From Mytilus galloprovincialis (lineage: Eukaryota > Mollusca > Bivalvia > Mytilida > Mytilidae): 64,000 bases of DNA. Position numbers and translations under genes: made by a program. Positions within the stretch are counted from its first letter, which is position 1, and the number at the start of each line of letters is the position of its first letter. Where the stretch lies: NCBI RefSeq assembly GCF_965363235.1, contig NC_134845.1, positions 30,692,524 to 30,756,523 of the forward strand, given 5' to 3'. Under the pieces are notes generated by a model, which was not told the origin of the DNA, searched no databases, and saw only the letters and a list, made by a program, of their open reading frames with translations. Shown here in pieces: positions 1-13,044 of the stretch.

Positions 1-1660
1 AATTCGCTATCTGGGACATGACCTTGACCTTTGACCTTTTGACCTTTGTCAAGGTCATTGGTCCCCAATGCCATTACTGAAGACCCCAAGGGTGTAGGAC
101 CTTTGGTTATACAGTAAAAGCTGATTTTGTCTTTTCAAAAACCTAAAACAGGGGTTATGCCCCTTATAGAAAGGTCAAATCTCTTTGGTCAAAATGTAAC
201 AAAGTTGCGCCATAATGGCCCAAACATTTTCCACCATTTAAAACTTCTGTAAGTATAATGGTTTCTGAGATTATCCCATAACAAGGTGTTAGGTCAAAGG
301 TCAAGGTCAACATACAAATTTGACCTTGAGGTATTTTTTAAAGATACATGAAATGATGATGATTGGTGAAGATCCTATGTGTCTACGACTTACGGTTTTT
401 GAGTTTTGGTGGCCAACCGACACCGGTTAATTTTCATAGGGGCATAACCCTACCAATGAGTCGTTGAATCTTTTCGATCCAAATGTAACGAAGAACCGGG
501 GTCTGGTCCTGAACAAATTTCACCCTTCATTTTTTTTCTACCTATTACGGTTACGGTGTTGGAACGATAACAAGGTTTTTGGGTTTCGGAGGGATTACTC
601 CGAACCGACAAAATATTTCGACTCACAGGGTGAGTTCCGGATAGGTATTCATGACACCGATACAAAGTGTGAACATGAAAGCGACACGTCTTACGGTTAC
701 GGAGGGAAATTTTGTCAAAGTTTGGCGGAACAAGAATAATAATAATAATAATAATAATAATTAAAAACCAATTGTTCAGAGAACAATTGTAGGTCTTTCC
801 ACTAGTAAAGATCTATTTTGATATTGAAATATGAAAAATCAGTTTAAAATGTTAGTTCCTATGGCTTTATGATGTATTTATATGAATTTAAAGCAAAGGT
901 CAAAATCTAGAACGTCGTATTAACATATGACCTTGACCTCAATTTCAAGGTCACAAACCAAGGACCTTAAATCAAAAGACCCTAGGTCTTTAATATGTTT
1001 GGTTAATGAGTAATACCACTTTACGCGTAATTCTAAATGTAAGATGGACAAAAACTCCCATTTCTTGTATGCGCACCCTTTCAACCAAAATATACAAGTA
1101 AGGAGATGTCGCAACTTGCAATTTTGGAAAAAATATTTGTCGATATGTCATACGGTATTTGAAAATAAGTGAAAATAAGCCAAAATCAAATTTTAGAATA
1201 TGACCTTGACCTTTGACCTTGACCTTATTTTCATTTTTTTGGACTAAGGATCTCAAATCAAGAGACCCTAGGTCTCCATCACTTATGGTTTACCAGTTAG
1301 AAACGCATATCACCTATATCAAATACATAAGGGGGAATAACTCTCATATGGAGTCTCTGGATAGCTTCGACAAAATTAAAATCCTAATCCTGAAGATGTA
1401 ACGAGCAATTTGGTAAAATAATTTTGTCGTAATCTTTTACGGTTGCGAAGGAGTAGTGGCCACAAGAAAAACAGTGTTTGGGGAGATAACTCTTACAACG
1501 TTAAGTATTTTGTTACGCCATTGTCAGTATTTAAAGCGTATAAACTATATGATATCATATTCCAAATATCTAAGCGACATCTTTTGAAACATCAATATTA
1601 CGCAAGAAAAGAATTAGGCGGAAGAAAAAAAATAATAATAATAATCAGAACAAAACCTAT

Positions 1661-1744
1661 AGGTCTTTCCACGGAAAGGTGGAAAGACCTAATAATCAGA
1701 AGAAATACAGTAAGGTCTTTCCCTTTAGTAAAAGGAAAGACCTT
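1661..1744. repeat. Two adjacent short perfect hairpins
   Basis: At 1661-1690, AGGTCTTTCCAC and its exact reverse complement flank a 6-base loop. At 1712-1744, AAGGTCTTTCC and its exact reverse complement flank an 11-base loop. Both share the GGTCTTTCC word, so they are related copies, probably termini of the surrounding repeat. Confidence 0.75.
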
Positions 1745-1772
1745 AACAAGCGTTGATATAACACGATTCACT

Positions 1773-1888
1773 GTTTTGAATTTGAGTTAAACAAAGATTT
1801 TGTTTTGAATTTGAGTTAAACAAAGATTTTGTTTTGAATTTGAGTTAAACAAAGATTTTGTTTTGAATTTGAGTTAAACAAAGATTTT
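1773..1888. repeat. 29-bp tandem repeat, four identical copies
   Basis: The unit begins GTTTTGAATTTGAG and ends AAAGATTTT. Copies start at 1773, 1802, 1831 and 1860 and are identical, which implies recent expansion or homogenisation. Confidence 0.95.
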
Positions 1889-3041
1889 GTTGTAAACATA
1901 TTTTTATATACTGTGAATTCACACCGTATAAGGACGAAATTTATTATCGTGATAATGGTTCGTGCTTTATAGATTACGTTTTCCACATTGTTCCAGGCCA
2001 TCTATGCCTGAGAGTTGAAAACTCGTAGAGTCTCGACTGATTCAATATTTTCGTTATTAATAATATTCCATGTAAGTACACAAGTGCGGACTTCTCTAGG
2101 CTCGCCATTACTTGTAAAAACTCACATAGGAGACCATGCTTTCTGTAGTACAAAAGACGTGCGTGTCGTCTTCTCAAGACTCGAGATACACCAGTCACTG
2201 TTTATTTTCCATTTGCTTATGAACTATGTATTCATCTTTAGTCAGCAATTTGATAGTGATGAGTAATTATTATTTAACGTGTTTGCACTTTTTAAATCTG
2301 TCAGAACCTACTTCTTACTAGTTTTCGATACTGAATATTAAATGTTTTGAATGAACTTAAAAGAGTTCGTCTTACTTTTCTTCAGTACGTCAGATTATAA
2401 AGACATACTTTTCAGGCGACGCAACAACCCTCACATTCTTGTTTTCTTATATGCATGTAGTGAGATAAAAGAATTTGCGAAGTAGAATTAATGTTTTAAA
2501 TTTACTGGGTTATGCAATTTGAAAGCAGTTATAAATATTTTCTATATCTACAAAGAAAAATATGCATCATCGATTTTACTGCAGTGGACATATTTTCCAG
2601 TTCCGAATATTCATACAATAGATATAAGAAGATGTGATATGAGTGCCAATTAGACAACTCTCCATCCAAGTCCATTTGTAAAAGTAAAGCATTATAGGTC
2701 AATCTACGGTCTTCAACTCGGAGCATTGGCTCACACCTAACAACAAGCTATAAAGGGCCCCATAAATGACTAGTGTAAAACCGTGCAAACGGGAAAACCA
2801 CATAAAAGAGGGGCTACAGATACCAGAGGAATAGTCAAACTCATAAATCGAAAATAAACTGACATGGCTAAAAATGAAAAAGACAAACAGACAAATAATA
2901 GTAAGGGGATTGTAGGAAGAAATATATCCACATAATTTTTTGGTCAACTACTTTTTTTTTTTATCTTATTCTTATAACTTGAAGAAACATTTAGGAAGCA
3001 TTAGAAATGTCTATATTAAGAATACATTTTTCTGTTTGCAG
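1889..3041. other. Intron or flank of the + SLC36 gene, repeat-bearing
   Basis: No exon is recognised. 2625-2770 matches the A2 dispersed family (core GTGCCAAT-AGACAACTC followed by a TACGGTCTTCAAC segment). 2800-2905 matches the family with core ATAAATCGAAAATAAACTGA. The segment ends in a pyrimidine tract and AG acceptor at 3040-3041. Confidence 0.5.
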
Positions 3042-3280
3042 TGGGAGTAGCAGCGGTGGTACCACATTTAGATCTACTAATATCTTTAATAGGGGCCTTT
3101 GCAAGTTGTGCACTTGCGCTCATGCTACCACCTATAATTGAAATGTTGACTCTATCAATGGAGCATGGACAACTTCCATGGTGGAAATTAATAAAAGACA
3201 TTTTAATAGTTCTATTTGGTTTTGTAGGATTCGCGACTGGAACATATTCTGCTGTTAGGGAGATTATTAAAACTTTTTGA
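3042..3280 (+). CDS. SLC36A: SLC36-like amino acid transporter, last coding exon only
   Basis: This is the C-terminal exon of a proton-coupled amino acid transporter of the SLC36/PAT family. Those proteins co-transport small neutral amino acids with protons across plasma or lysosomal membranes. The exon follows a TTTCTGTTTGCAG acceptor, starts in phase 1 (two bases complete a split codon) and ends at TGA 3278-3280. Its 79 residues read [13 protein letters not shown], then [13 protein letters not shown], then a last hydrophobic span before a short tail. They match the last exon of the complete - gene at 13045-13283 in length (both 239 nt), phase and about 70 percent of residues. Upstream exons must lie left of the window, because no homologous exon is visible in 1-3041, so that intron exceeds 3 kb. 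The exon is open and its splice site intact, so it is more likely functional than a dead fragment. Confidence 0.88.
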
Positions 3281-3313
3281 AGTCATAATTTTTATTAAAA
3301 TGTCATTGTATAT

Positions 3314-3319
3314 AATAAA
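3314..3319 (+). promoter_or_regulatory. Putative poly(A) signal
   Basis: AATAAA lies 34 bases after the stop codon of the + SLC36 terminal exon, inside an AT-rich tract. Position and hexamer fit a polyadenylation signal with a very short 3' UTR. Confidence 0.5.
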
Positions 3320-6300
3320 TCATCACATGTGTCTCAATGAGTTTTTTTCTTAACGTTTAGTTATTTCATCATGGCCCAGAGTGTTCATAACCTTTCCGAT
3401 AATAAGTTCATACATACCATACCAATTTAGACACCAAAACTGTAGTATGTTAATTAGATATTAAAATAGTGAGACATGACAGTTATACTTAGCATAAACT
3501 GTCGAATATATTCTTGATGAATCTTAAAAGACAATATTGATAGTAAATTAATTGTTTCTGACATTGAGAACGAACAACTCATTTCTTGTCATTCGTGATG
3601 TGGCTCAACTACAGATAATGATTTCAACCCCTTACAGTCCCAAAAGTTTGATTAGTGGATTTGGTCTTCTAAAACTGTAACAAAATCTAAGACTATCAGA
3701 GTTAAGGGTCCTGACAATCTAGACAAATGGTGCTATTGTAAATCAGACTTGTATTTCGGACGGTTTTCTGTTTCACCCTAATACGACCGCATATTCAGAC
3801 TGATAAAGTGTACTTCTCATTTACATGTGCAAATCTCTAGGAAATATTTGGAATCAAATATTCATTATTTCCATGTATAACCTATCGTGTAACTTGCGAT
3901 AGAGTTTTAAACTGATCAATTTTGATTATAGGTAAACTAAATAGCACCGTTCTTAGGAGACGGCTATCATAAAAAAATATACAACTGTTCAACATCACCA
4001 ACGTAGAAAATTTTATTTCAAATCGGTTTTCAGTTATCGTTTGTAGTCCAAATAATTATAAAATTGCTTTTCCATATCATCTTTGTCATGGAAATTGTTT
4101 GAACAAATATTTTGAAACTTATTGTATATAGTTCGAGATTGCATGTTAGTTATGTAAGAGTGTCACTGTTTTTATATCCTTTAGTGTTTTTCGTTGATTT
4201 AATATGTTCATTGTTGTTTTGTGGTTTTCATGTTGTGGGACCACAATTATATTATTTGATTGTGCGTTTCTCTGTTATGAATGTTCTTTGTGTTTGCGAT
4301 GTATTTGTCTCACGTAGTGCTGTCATTTTAGCGATACTTTTAACATTAACATGTCATAAAGTGGGAGGTTTGGCTAGCCATTAAACTGGTTCAACCCATC
4401 ATTTTTGTCTTTAAAATTCCTACACCAAGTCAGGAATATTGCAGTTATTATCAAATAGTTTGTTTCTGTGTGTGTTGGCGTTTATTTTTGTTGCACTTCG
4501 GTGTTCCTGTTGTTCCTTTGTTTTCCTTTTATAGTTGATGTGTTTCCCTCGGTTTTGGTTTGTAACACTGATTTGTTTTTCTCTCTATCGATTTATGACT
4601 TTTGAACAGCGGTATACTATTGTTGACTTTATTTTAGCCTGGTATATCATGTACAATATCATACACAACGACTTATTTTTTTAGTGTTTGGCATAGGAAT
4701 CTACAAACCTCTGAAATAAAGTATGTGTTTACCTTATTAAAATTTAGACAACAATAGTTTACCAATATTCAAAACTCTTGTGGGGACAGAACATAATCAA
4801 TATATCTTAAAATGATTTCAAAATCTTTTTTTTTGTTTTGTATGAATTCAATTTCATATGAATACTAAAACAAGTCCGCCATTAGGGGTGCACAATTAGT
4901 ACCCATTAAAATAAACCGACTGTTGAAATATCAATCCATCAACTCAACAAATATGATGTCGATCAAATGGTTTAGTATTTTAATGATACCATCATCAGTG
5001 TGGTTTTCACAAAGTAAGATGTTTCATTACCCTATACAAGCTAACAAAGAGAAACAATAACATTGAAGGCATGCAGAGCTGACCTTAATTTTCCCATGCA
5101 TACTAAACATCGAAAAACTGAAAAAAAAGAATAAAGCACATATGGGATCTGTGAAAATTTAAATGATTTGATTCAAGCATCACTGATTAATGTTTTGTAG
5201 ACAAAATGTGCATCTTACAAACAAAATTATAACAATGGTGTCTTTGAGTTGGTTTAATTGTGTTCAAGAAGAAATGTACATAATCAGGCACACACATATT
5301 TTTGCAAAGAATCTTCAACTTGAACAGTGTGTGTACTTTCAAAAACATCATGATATTGATAATGAAATAAACAATTACTAGTATAAGAAATAGATATTTT
5401 TTATTCATCTGATAATAATATGTATAACAAAACATCCATGCATAACAGTCAAATGACAGTTTTGTAGAAAAAAATGGAATATGTATGAATATTATAATGA
5501 TATAATAAGCAATAAAATATTTAATCCATGCTAATAACAGAAACAAGATGTGTAAAGGCTATTTATATGTAGTCTTTTAACACAATTTTCTAATTGTAAA
5601 ATTTTGACAATCAATACTGTAGATTTGTATTATACTTTAATTACTATTTTTTTTTAATTGAAACAGTGATACCTTTATGCATCATATGTCCAATGGTGTA
5701 GCACTAAAGATATATCAAAGAACCAAAATCCATCCCCCCTGTAATGTAAATCCTTGCTTCCATTCCCAGCCTCCTGATTCTTTTTTTAATTTAAAATAAT
5801 TCCATTTCATTTATATAACAAAAATGCAAACAATGAATTAAAAACTAGGATGTGTCTTAAAGGAAACCATGCCCAACTCTCATTATATTTCCTTGTTCAG
5901 TGACCCACAAAGTCTGGATAAAAATACCTAATTTTGCATAATATGTTTTTATCATAATATATATAATATGTAAGGTTAAAGTTGATGTGACAACAACTTT
6001 GTGGTAAACTACTTTTAACTAAAACTTCACCCTAACATGGAATGGACAAATAGACGTCTATTGGACGGACAGAGAGAAAGACAGACTTGAAAACATAATG
6101 CCTCCTACAATCATCTATAAAACCATAACAGGGAAAGAAAACCTACAGTCAACAGGATAACAATTTAACATTACAATCAGAAATATCTGAAAATTGAAGT
6201 CTTTGATAAGATAAATTGAGAATGGAAATGGGGAATGTGTCAAACAGCACAAAGCAAGAAACAACAATGACTAATCTTTAAAATTTAACCATATTAAGGT

Positions 6301-9300
6301 AGATCAGGTGTCTTCCTTCATCTTGGCTTGTAAAATAGCATAAACAAATAGATTAGATCTTCAATCAAACATGCAGGTCGAGCATGTGTCTTTTGCCATC
6401 ATGGATTGTTAAATAGCACAACACAATTGGTAGAGATCTATATTCAAATAGACAAAATTTGAGACAGATATGCATATCAATTGTAACTTTCTTTTTAATT
6501 ATATAAAAAGAAAGTTATAAAATCCATTTTTTTTTCTGAAAGCACATTATAAAAACTATCTTATCATATTTGATTTTAAATTTCAATCCTTCAGATTTTT
6601 TCTATTTAAAACAAAGCGTGTAAACTAGATTTAAGATTCACACATTTTCTTATATTGGAGAAAAAAATGCCATAAGCAGCATTTTGGAGAAGTATATTAA
6701 AATTAGAATAAAATTCTGTTAGAAAACTCAATCATTCTTTATTTAGACCACTTATCTTTTGAACAAGTACAACTGCCTCATTTCTTAACTTTGAGAAAAA
6801 AATCAAAAATTATTTTGATACAAATACTACCAAGAAAACTGACACAGGAAATATTAGATTAAGCACCAATTATAACAATTATTATATATTATAACACTAT
6901 CACAGACAATCTTCAAACACGCATGTATACATAAAATATCATTTTCATTTAATCCAGATCTGTTTACATGTACAAAACAGTGCAGACATCTAATGTCAAT
7001 TTTATCTAACCAAATAGTATAACTAGTTACAGTCAAGATTTCTAAATTCAATGGCTTTCTTTAAAAGCAGAAAAAAGAATCAAATTATCATAAGCATTTT
7101 AACAACATAAGATCTACAACAAGAAAAAATATATTTTACATTTAATTGAGATTCCTCTGCTAACCAAAATAGATTTGCACTGGACCTTATGTTTTTTCAG
7201 TCATTGCAAAAAGCAGAAAGACAAATGTTTACATGATGACACATTAAAATGTGTGCTGTATTATAAAGAAATATCATAAAAATTGTATACATGCAGTATA
7301 TTTAATACAACTTTAAATAACACAAATACTATTGCACCTTTTTACTTATCATATTCTTTACAAACACAAAATACTTAAACAATCAAAGTTACAAATTGAA
7401 CTCGAGCTTTATCAATCCTATGTTAAATCTATGGAAATGTTCCCATTCAGATTTTTTTAGGCATGGATCCAGGATTTGATGTTAGGATTACCCCTGAAAA
7501 TTAGGATTACCTTATTTTGAAACATAATTGACTGTCAGTTACCTTTACATCGGGTGCCGTATATGGTGCAGGAAATGCTTACCCTTCAGGTCTTTAATTA
7601 CCATTACATTTTCAATTACCCCATCCCTGCCTTCAGGAGCACCTTATTTCACTCCCAGTGTTTAGTGGAGTTTGTGTTGTTTCTTATTTATTATTTATAA
7701 CTGTTGATGTAAGTGTCTTTTGGTTTTATGAGTCTTTGTTTACTCCTTGGTTTTGATTGTTATTGTCTTTATTACTTACTTTTACTATTTTTAGGGGGCT
7801 GAACTGTGTCTGGTATGAATTATTTGTATTCACTGATTTCCAGTTATTTCAAATCTACATAAGAAATAATTAATTAATAAGTGTTCTATTATTGTACAAC
7901 AAGCAATGCATATATATATAATAAAAGGATTTGAAATATGACTATTATAAGATTCCGTTAAATGGTGTACACGTGCAAGAGAGATTCAGAAAATATATGT
8001 TTCAAATATGGGTTTCAGAAAATGTATGTTTCAAATATGTTTTTTTTTTATTATGATATTAAGAAAACAAAATAAAAAATAAAAAACAGTTAAAAAAGCT
8101 ACCATAACTACTTCATTTCAAACTTTTAAATTATTGTACACTAGTCAAAATTTATTTTAAATTAAATTACAATTTTTCAATTGGATTTATATAGTTTATG
8201 ATATTTCACTGTGTACCCCACTTCAAACTAGTTGTTAATTGACAAAAAACCCTCTTCCCTGCCCCCCCCCCCCCCAAAAAAAAAAATAAATAAATAAATA
8301 AATAAATAAATAAATACAAAAATTAAATAAATCACATTTTGTTTATTAAAAATATATCATATAATACAACAGATCTATTTTTTATATAACACTATTAAAA
8401 ATTCAATAATTTATTTTAAACAAAACCAGACCAGTAATTTAACACTTGAAAACAAAACAGCACACTTAAAATATATAAACTCCCTCCATAGAATATTTCA
8501 CCAGGCCATTTAGAAATATTGAAATTACAGAAATGATCTAATAAATAAATATTGACAATTTACAGAAAAACTATCAAATTTAAAGTTTTGAAAATCAAAA
8601 GTTTACATACATCTACGTGCATTCATTCCTCAGTTGATCACAAAACAAGTTCTTCTGATATAAGTATCTACATTTTTAATCTTCTTATATATTTTCTTTT
8701 TGTGATACAATCTTATTGCTTTAGAGGTGATTCAACTGAATCTGTTGGTGTGCATGAAAAATACCCAATAAAATATGAAATATGGCCAATTAAAATTAAT
8801 TGCTAGATTTTCATCCCCGCCCGCCCCTCTGAAATCGTCCCGCCCCGATTTTTTTTATTTAACAAAAATACGATTTCAGGACTTTATCATGTCCGTTACC
8901 GGGAACCATCGATAATTTCGTTTCATTCAACACTTCCTGTTTCAAATTTCGTTTTTGTATTTCTCCGAGTAATCTAATAACGATATGATTGAGTCGACAT
9001 ATTCTGCTGCTCTATTATGACAACATCTACCGAGAATAGAGATTGATAACGAGAAGGGCATGAAATATTCGAGTAACGAGTAAAACGCCTTGTCATTTAA
9101 CGCAAATTGCGGTAGTCACAAGTGAATCGAAAACCGTGTTTTTTCTTTATTTATACGATGACTTTGTGTCAGGAAATTTGGACTGTAAATGATATCCAAA
9201 GCGCAAGAATCGTAGAACAAATTGGTACAAAAAACATGACTGGATTAAAGAAATTGACACAAGCACGAATTTGTTTGATTTATGACCGTATATTGAGAAA

Positions 9301-10360
9301 AAAAAGTCGACAAACACGCATTTTAATTCCCTTATATATACCCATGGCTGTTGTTTTTGTTGACAAACAGCAAACACCCTCTGTAACTGTCCCAATACCC
9401 TCAATTTAATTATTAAAAAACTACTTTTTGGTTAAGTTCATGTTTTACATCACATAATTACTTTCCACACTGAGTTTACATTTTATTTTGTACTCATAAT
9501 ACTTGTGTTGCATACAATTGTACCAATACATTTTATTGATTTTATGTGGACTACAAACCATTGCTTAGAAAGCAAAATAAATTTGGTGTAGGTCTAGTCC
9601 AACTGAAGAGAGCATTTCTCTTCCCTTTGATGTATACTATAAATAGGTTTCTAAAGCGGCAATTACATGTATAACAGTGGTTGCCAATTAGGGATTTTTA
9701 TTTAAGAGTTTAAAAAATAGTGTCAGATTCCTTATACAACATGTATATACATTATACAAGCTAGTTTTCCACTAGCATATACCCCGCGGTATGAAGAACT
9801 TGTGACAAGGGTTTCATATGAAATAAAATTTAAAAAATAAAATCCTCCCACCCGCCCCATGTTTTTCAAAAATTTGGATGAAAATCTACTATTTAATTTT
9901 AGTTGGCCTATGCAGGATGTGCTAAATTGTGTTTTATACATGTGTAAGGTCAACAAAACTGAGCAATAAACCGTGTAATAATGAAGATCGAGTCCAGAAA
10001 GATGAGCAAGTATATAAAAAGTCATTATTCAATTTCAAAATAAAAAATTTTAACAATATATTTTAAGTTAAATCCAAGCATTTCAGGTAGTCATTTCATT
10101 CTTAAATTTTAAACTAATTTCATTTTTTTATTCTATATTTTTTTCTGATTGTGTTGAAACACACATTTTAAAAACTACTCTTTAATCACACATGCTAAAA
10201 AAATTTCTATAGGTTATTTTTGACATTACAAAAAATGAATTTAACCATAACAATCTTTATATCTTCTCATTTTAAACCATATTTTATATCATTTCATAAA
10301 GTTGTTAAGATTTGTAAGCTGTGGTGTCCATATGAAACCAGATGCTCCGCAGGGCGTAGC
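3320..10360. other. AT-rich intergenic region, no gene recognised
   Basis: Lies between the two convergent SLC36 genes. Dispersed repeats occur at 4320-4640 (family with core AACAGCGGTATACTA), 6040-6110 (degraded copy of the GGACGGACAGA family), 6216-6275 (GAGAATGGAAATGGGGAATG family) and 7480-7800. A run of 14 C with following A and (AAAT)n lies at about 8261-8318. A CpG-richer patch occupies 8815-9130. The longest open frames (for example 5187-5546 and 9122-9409) have no recognisable domain and biased composition. Confidence 0.5.
8261..8318. repeat. Poly-C/poly-A run and (AAAT)n microsatellite
   Basis: Fourteen consecutive C are followed by an A run and then about eight AAAT units. It is a simple repeat. 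Confidence 0.9.
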
Positions 10361-10591
10361 TTTATACGACCGCAGAGGTTGAACCCTGAACGGTTGGGGC
10401 AAGTATGGACACAACATTCAAGCTGGATTCAGCTCTAAATTTGGATTGTGATTAAATAGTTGACACAGCATAGGTTTCTGACACAGAATGAATGTGTTCT
10501 AATGAACTTAAAATTTTTGTTTTCTCTTAGAGCAATTCACTATGCTGTTGAATATTAATCCTCTCAAAACAAGAATGTGTCCTCAGTACAC

Positions 10592-10881
10592 GAATGCCCC
10601 ACTCGCACTATCATTTTCCATGTTCAGTGGACCGTGAAATTGGGGTAAAAACTCTAATTTGGCATTAAAATTAGAAAGATCATATCATAGGGGACATGTG
10701 TACTAAGTTTGAAGTCGATTGGACTTAAACTTCATCAAAAACTACCTTGACCAAAAACTTTAACCTGAAGCGGGACAGACGGACGGACGAACAGACGGAC
10801 GAACGAACAGACAAACGGACGGACGGACGGACGCACAGACCAGAAAACATAATGCCCCTCTACTATCGTAGGTGGGGCATA
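10592..10881. repeat. Nested repeat with GCCCCAC ends and (GGAC)n tract
   Basis: The ends ATGCCCCAC (near 10593) and GTGGGGCAT (near 10873) are inverted. Between them lie a GTTCAGTGGACCGTGAAATT segment and a GGACGGACGGACGG-type microsatellite (about 10775-10835). A degraded relative is at 6040-6110. It appears inserted inside the larger TIR element. Confidence 0.6.
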
Positions 10882-11395
10882 AAAATGTTTGAAGAAATTT
10901 TCTTTTTTATTTATGAAATTTCAAATGAGAAAAATTGAACCCAATTTTTTTAATCACATCCCCCTTTCCCTTATTCCAAAACTAATCTCAATTAAAATTT
11001 CTAATGGAGTTTGAAACAATAACTACTCATTTAAATACATCATAAAATATTAAGATGTAAAAAAAACTGCTTATCACTGAATGTTATTTATTATAATTTA
11101 TCAGTTGGTAGTAAAAAGTGAATATACATTGTATATTGTATATAACAAAGATTTAAGTTGATTCTGGACAAAGAAAGATAACTCCAATTAAAAAAAAATC
11201 TTGCTATTGCACAATATTTTGCAATTAGATATTTCTTGCTTACTATTCTGGACAAAGAAAGATAACTCTAATTAAAAAAAAATTTGCTATTTCACAATAT
11301 TGTGCAATTAGATATTTCTTGCCATTGCGCAATACTGTGCAATTGAAAAGACTTGCTATTGCACAATACTTAATATAATAATTTTAGATCCTGAT

Positions 11396-12540
11396 TTGAA
11401 CCAACTTGAAAACTGGGCCAATAATAAAAAATCTAAGTACATTTTTGGATTCAGCATATCAAAGAACCCCAAGATTTCAATTTTTGTTGAAATCAGACTA
11501 AGTTTAATTTTGGACCCTTTGGACTTTAGTGTAGACCAATTTGAAAACAGGACCAAAAATGAAGAATCTACATACACAGTTAGATTTGGTATATCAAAGA
11601 ACCCCATTTATTCAATTTTTGATGAAATCAAACAAAGTTTAATTTTGGACCCCGATTTGGACCAACTTGAAAACTGGGCCAATAATCAAGAATCTAAGTA
11701 CATTTTTAGATTCAGCATATCAAAGAACCTAACTGATTCATTTTTTGTCAAAATCAAACTAAGTTTAATTTTGGACCCTTTGGACCTTAATGTAGACCAA
11801 TTTGAAAACGGGACCAAAAGTTAAGAATCTACATACACAGTCATGACAGTTAGATTCGGCATATCAAAGAACCCCAATTATTCAATTTTGATGAAATCAA
11901 ACAAAGTTTAATTTTGGACCCTTTGGGCCCCTTATTCTGTTGGGACCAAAACTCACAAAATCAATACCAACCTTCCTTTTATGGTCATAAACCTTGTGTT
12001 TAAATTTCATAGATTTCTATTTACTTATACTAACGTTATGGTGCGAAAACCAAGAAAAATGCTTATTTGGGTCCCTTTTTGACCCTAATTCCTAAACTGT
12101 TGGGACCTAAACTCCCAAAATCAATACCAACCTTCCTTTTGTAGTCATTAACATTGTGTTTAAATTTCATTGATTTCTATTTACTTAAACTAAAGTTATT
12201 GTGCGAAAACCAAGAATAATGCTTATTTGGGCCCTTTTTTGGCCCCTAATTCCTAAACTGTTGAAACCTAAACTCCCAAAATCAATCCCAACCGTTCTTT
12301 TGTGGTCATAAACCTTGTGTCAAAATTTCATAGATTTCTATTAACTTAAACTAAAGTTATAGTGCGAAAACCAAGAAAATGCTTATTTGGGCCCTTTTTG
12401 GCCCCTAATTCCTAAAATGTTGGGACCAAAACTCCCAAAATCAATACCAACCTTCCTTTTGTGGTCATAAACCTTGTGTTAAAATTTCATAGATTTCCAT
12501 TCACTTTTACTAAAGTTAGGGTGTGAAAACTAAAAGTATT
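11396..12540. repeat. Internal tandem segments of the composite element
   Basis: Two repeated modules are visible. Module one (11396-11940) has alternating copies ending TTTAATTTTGGACCC and CATATCAAAGAACC. Module two (11940-12540) has about four copies of a roughly 120-bp unit containing AATCAATACCAACC and GTGCGAAAACCAAG. Copies are diverged, so expansion is old. Confidence 0.75.
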
Positions 12541-12622
12541 CGCACGACGACGACGACGACGACGACGCCAACGTGATAGCAATATACGACGAAAATTTTT
12601 TCAAATTTTGCGGTCGTATAAA

Positions 12623-13044
12623 AATTGCTGGCTGCAATTTTCTTAAAATACAATACTATATACTCTATATCAGAGAGTGGATAGAATAAAAAAATTAAAT
12701 CTAATAGATGACAACTTAACCAAAATTCAAGTTTACTTTACTCTGATACCTTAAACATACAAAAAATGAAATCAGGAAATCAAAAAACATTGAGCAAATG
12801 ATATTTCTATAAACGATGTGAATTGGACTTGATGAAATTTTTTTTTTTTACAAAAATAACTAAATACACATCATGAAGAATAGAGTTAATGACAATATAC
12901 AAAGAATACAAAATGTATTAATGAATAACATTATGCAGGAAATTTCATAGTGCACCTGAGTCACACAAAGATCTATAATCAGGAATGTTTTGAACGAAGT
13001 ATTGTCTATCATGTCTTTCACTACTCATACTCCTCATATTTTAG
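12623..13044. other. 3' flank or 3' UTR of the - SLC36 gene
   Basis: AT-rich single-copy-looking DNA downstream of the stop codon of the - SLC36 gene. I found no TTTATT (AATAAA on -) in this interval, so the poly(A) signal is not assigned. Confidence 0.35.

Larger units (their letters stand above)
1..1888. repeat. Composite TGACCT-rich dispersed repeat
   Basis: About 1.9 kb of repeat-derived DNA. Clusters of TGACCT or AGGTCA half-sites recur at 19-57, 291-309, 927-953 and 1201-1225. A CCCTAGGTCT segment recurs near 980 and 1265. An AGGTCTTTCCAC terminal-like segment recurs near 791 and 1661. The duplicated order of these words suggests two tandem or overlapping copies of one element about 0.85 kb apart. 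An (AAT)n stretch lies at 737-762. No convincing coding exon is visible. Confidence 0.6.
10361..12622. mobile_element. Composite element with TATACGACCGCA terminal inverted repeats
   Basis: TTTATACGACCGCA at 10361-10374 is exactly inverted as TGCGGTCGTATAAA at 12609-12622. The similarity runs on inward with mismatches (GAGGTTGAA versus AAATTTGAA). Inside are a nested GGGGCAT-ended repeat (10592-10880), two AGAAAGATAACTC segments (11170 and 11260), and tandem segments of roughly 100 to 130 bp with TCCTAAACTGTTGGGACC and TTATTTGGGCCC. A (CGA)n tract sits at 12546-12567. No transposase is visible, so this is non-autonomous. Open frames such as 11396-11824 are products of repeat periodicity. Confidence 0.7.

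Noticed and set aside
5187..5546. 119-codon open frame on -
   Set aside because: Phenylalanine, tyrosine and isoleucine dominated, as expected from AT-rich non-coding DNA; no splice or homology support.
10747..10938. Open frame rich in RTDE/RTDG repeats
   Set aside because: Translation of a GGAC microsatellite inside a dispersed repeat.
11396..11824. 142-codon open frame on +
   Set aside because: It is a read-through of tandem modules in the composite element; the translated repeats mirror the DNA periodicity and no domain is present.
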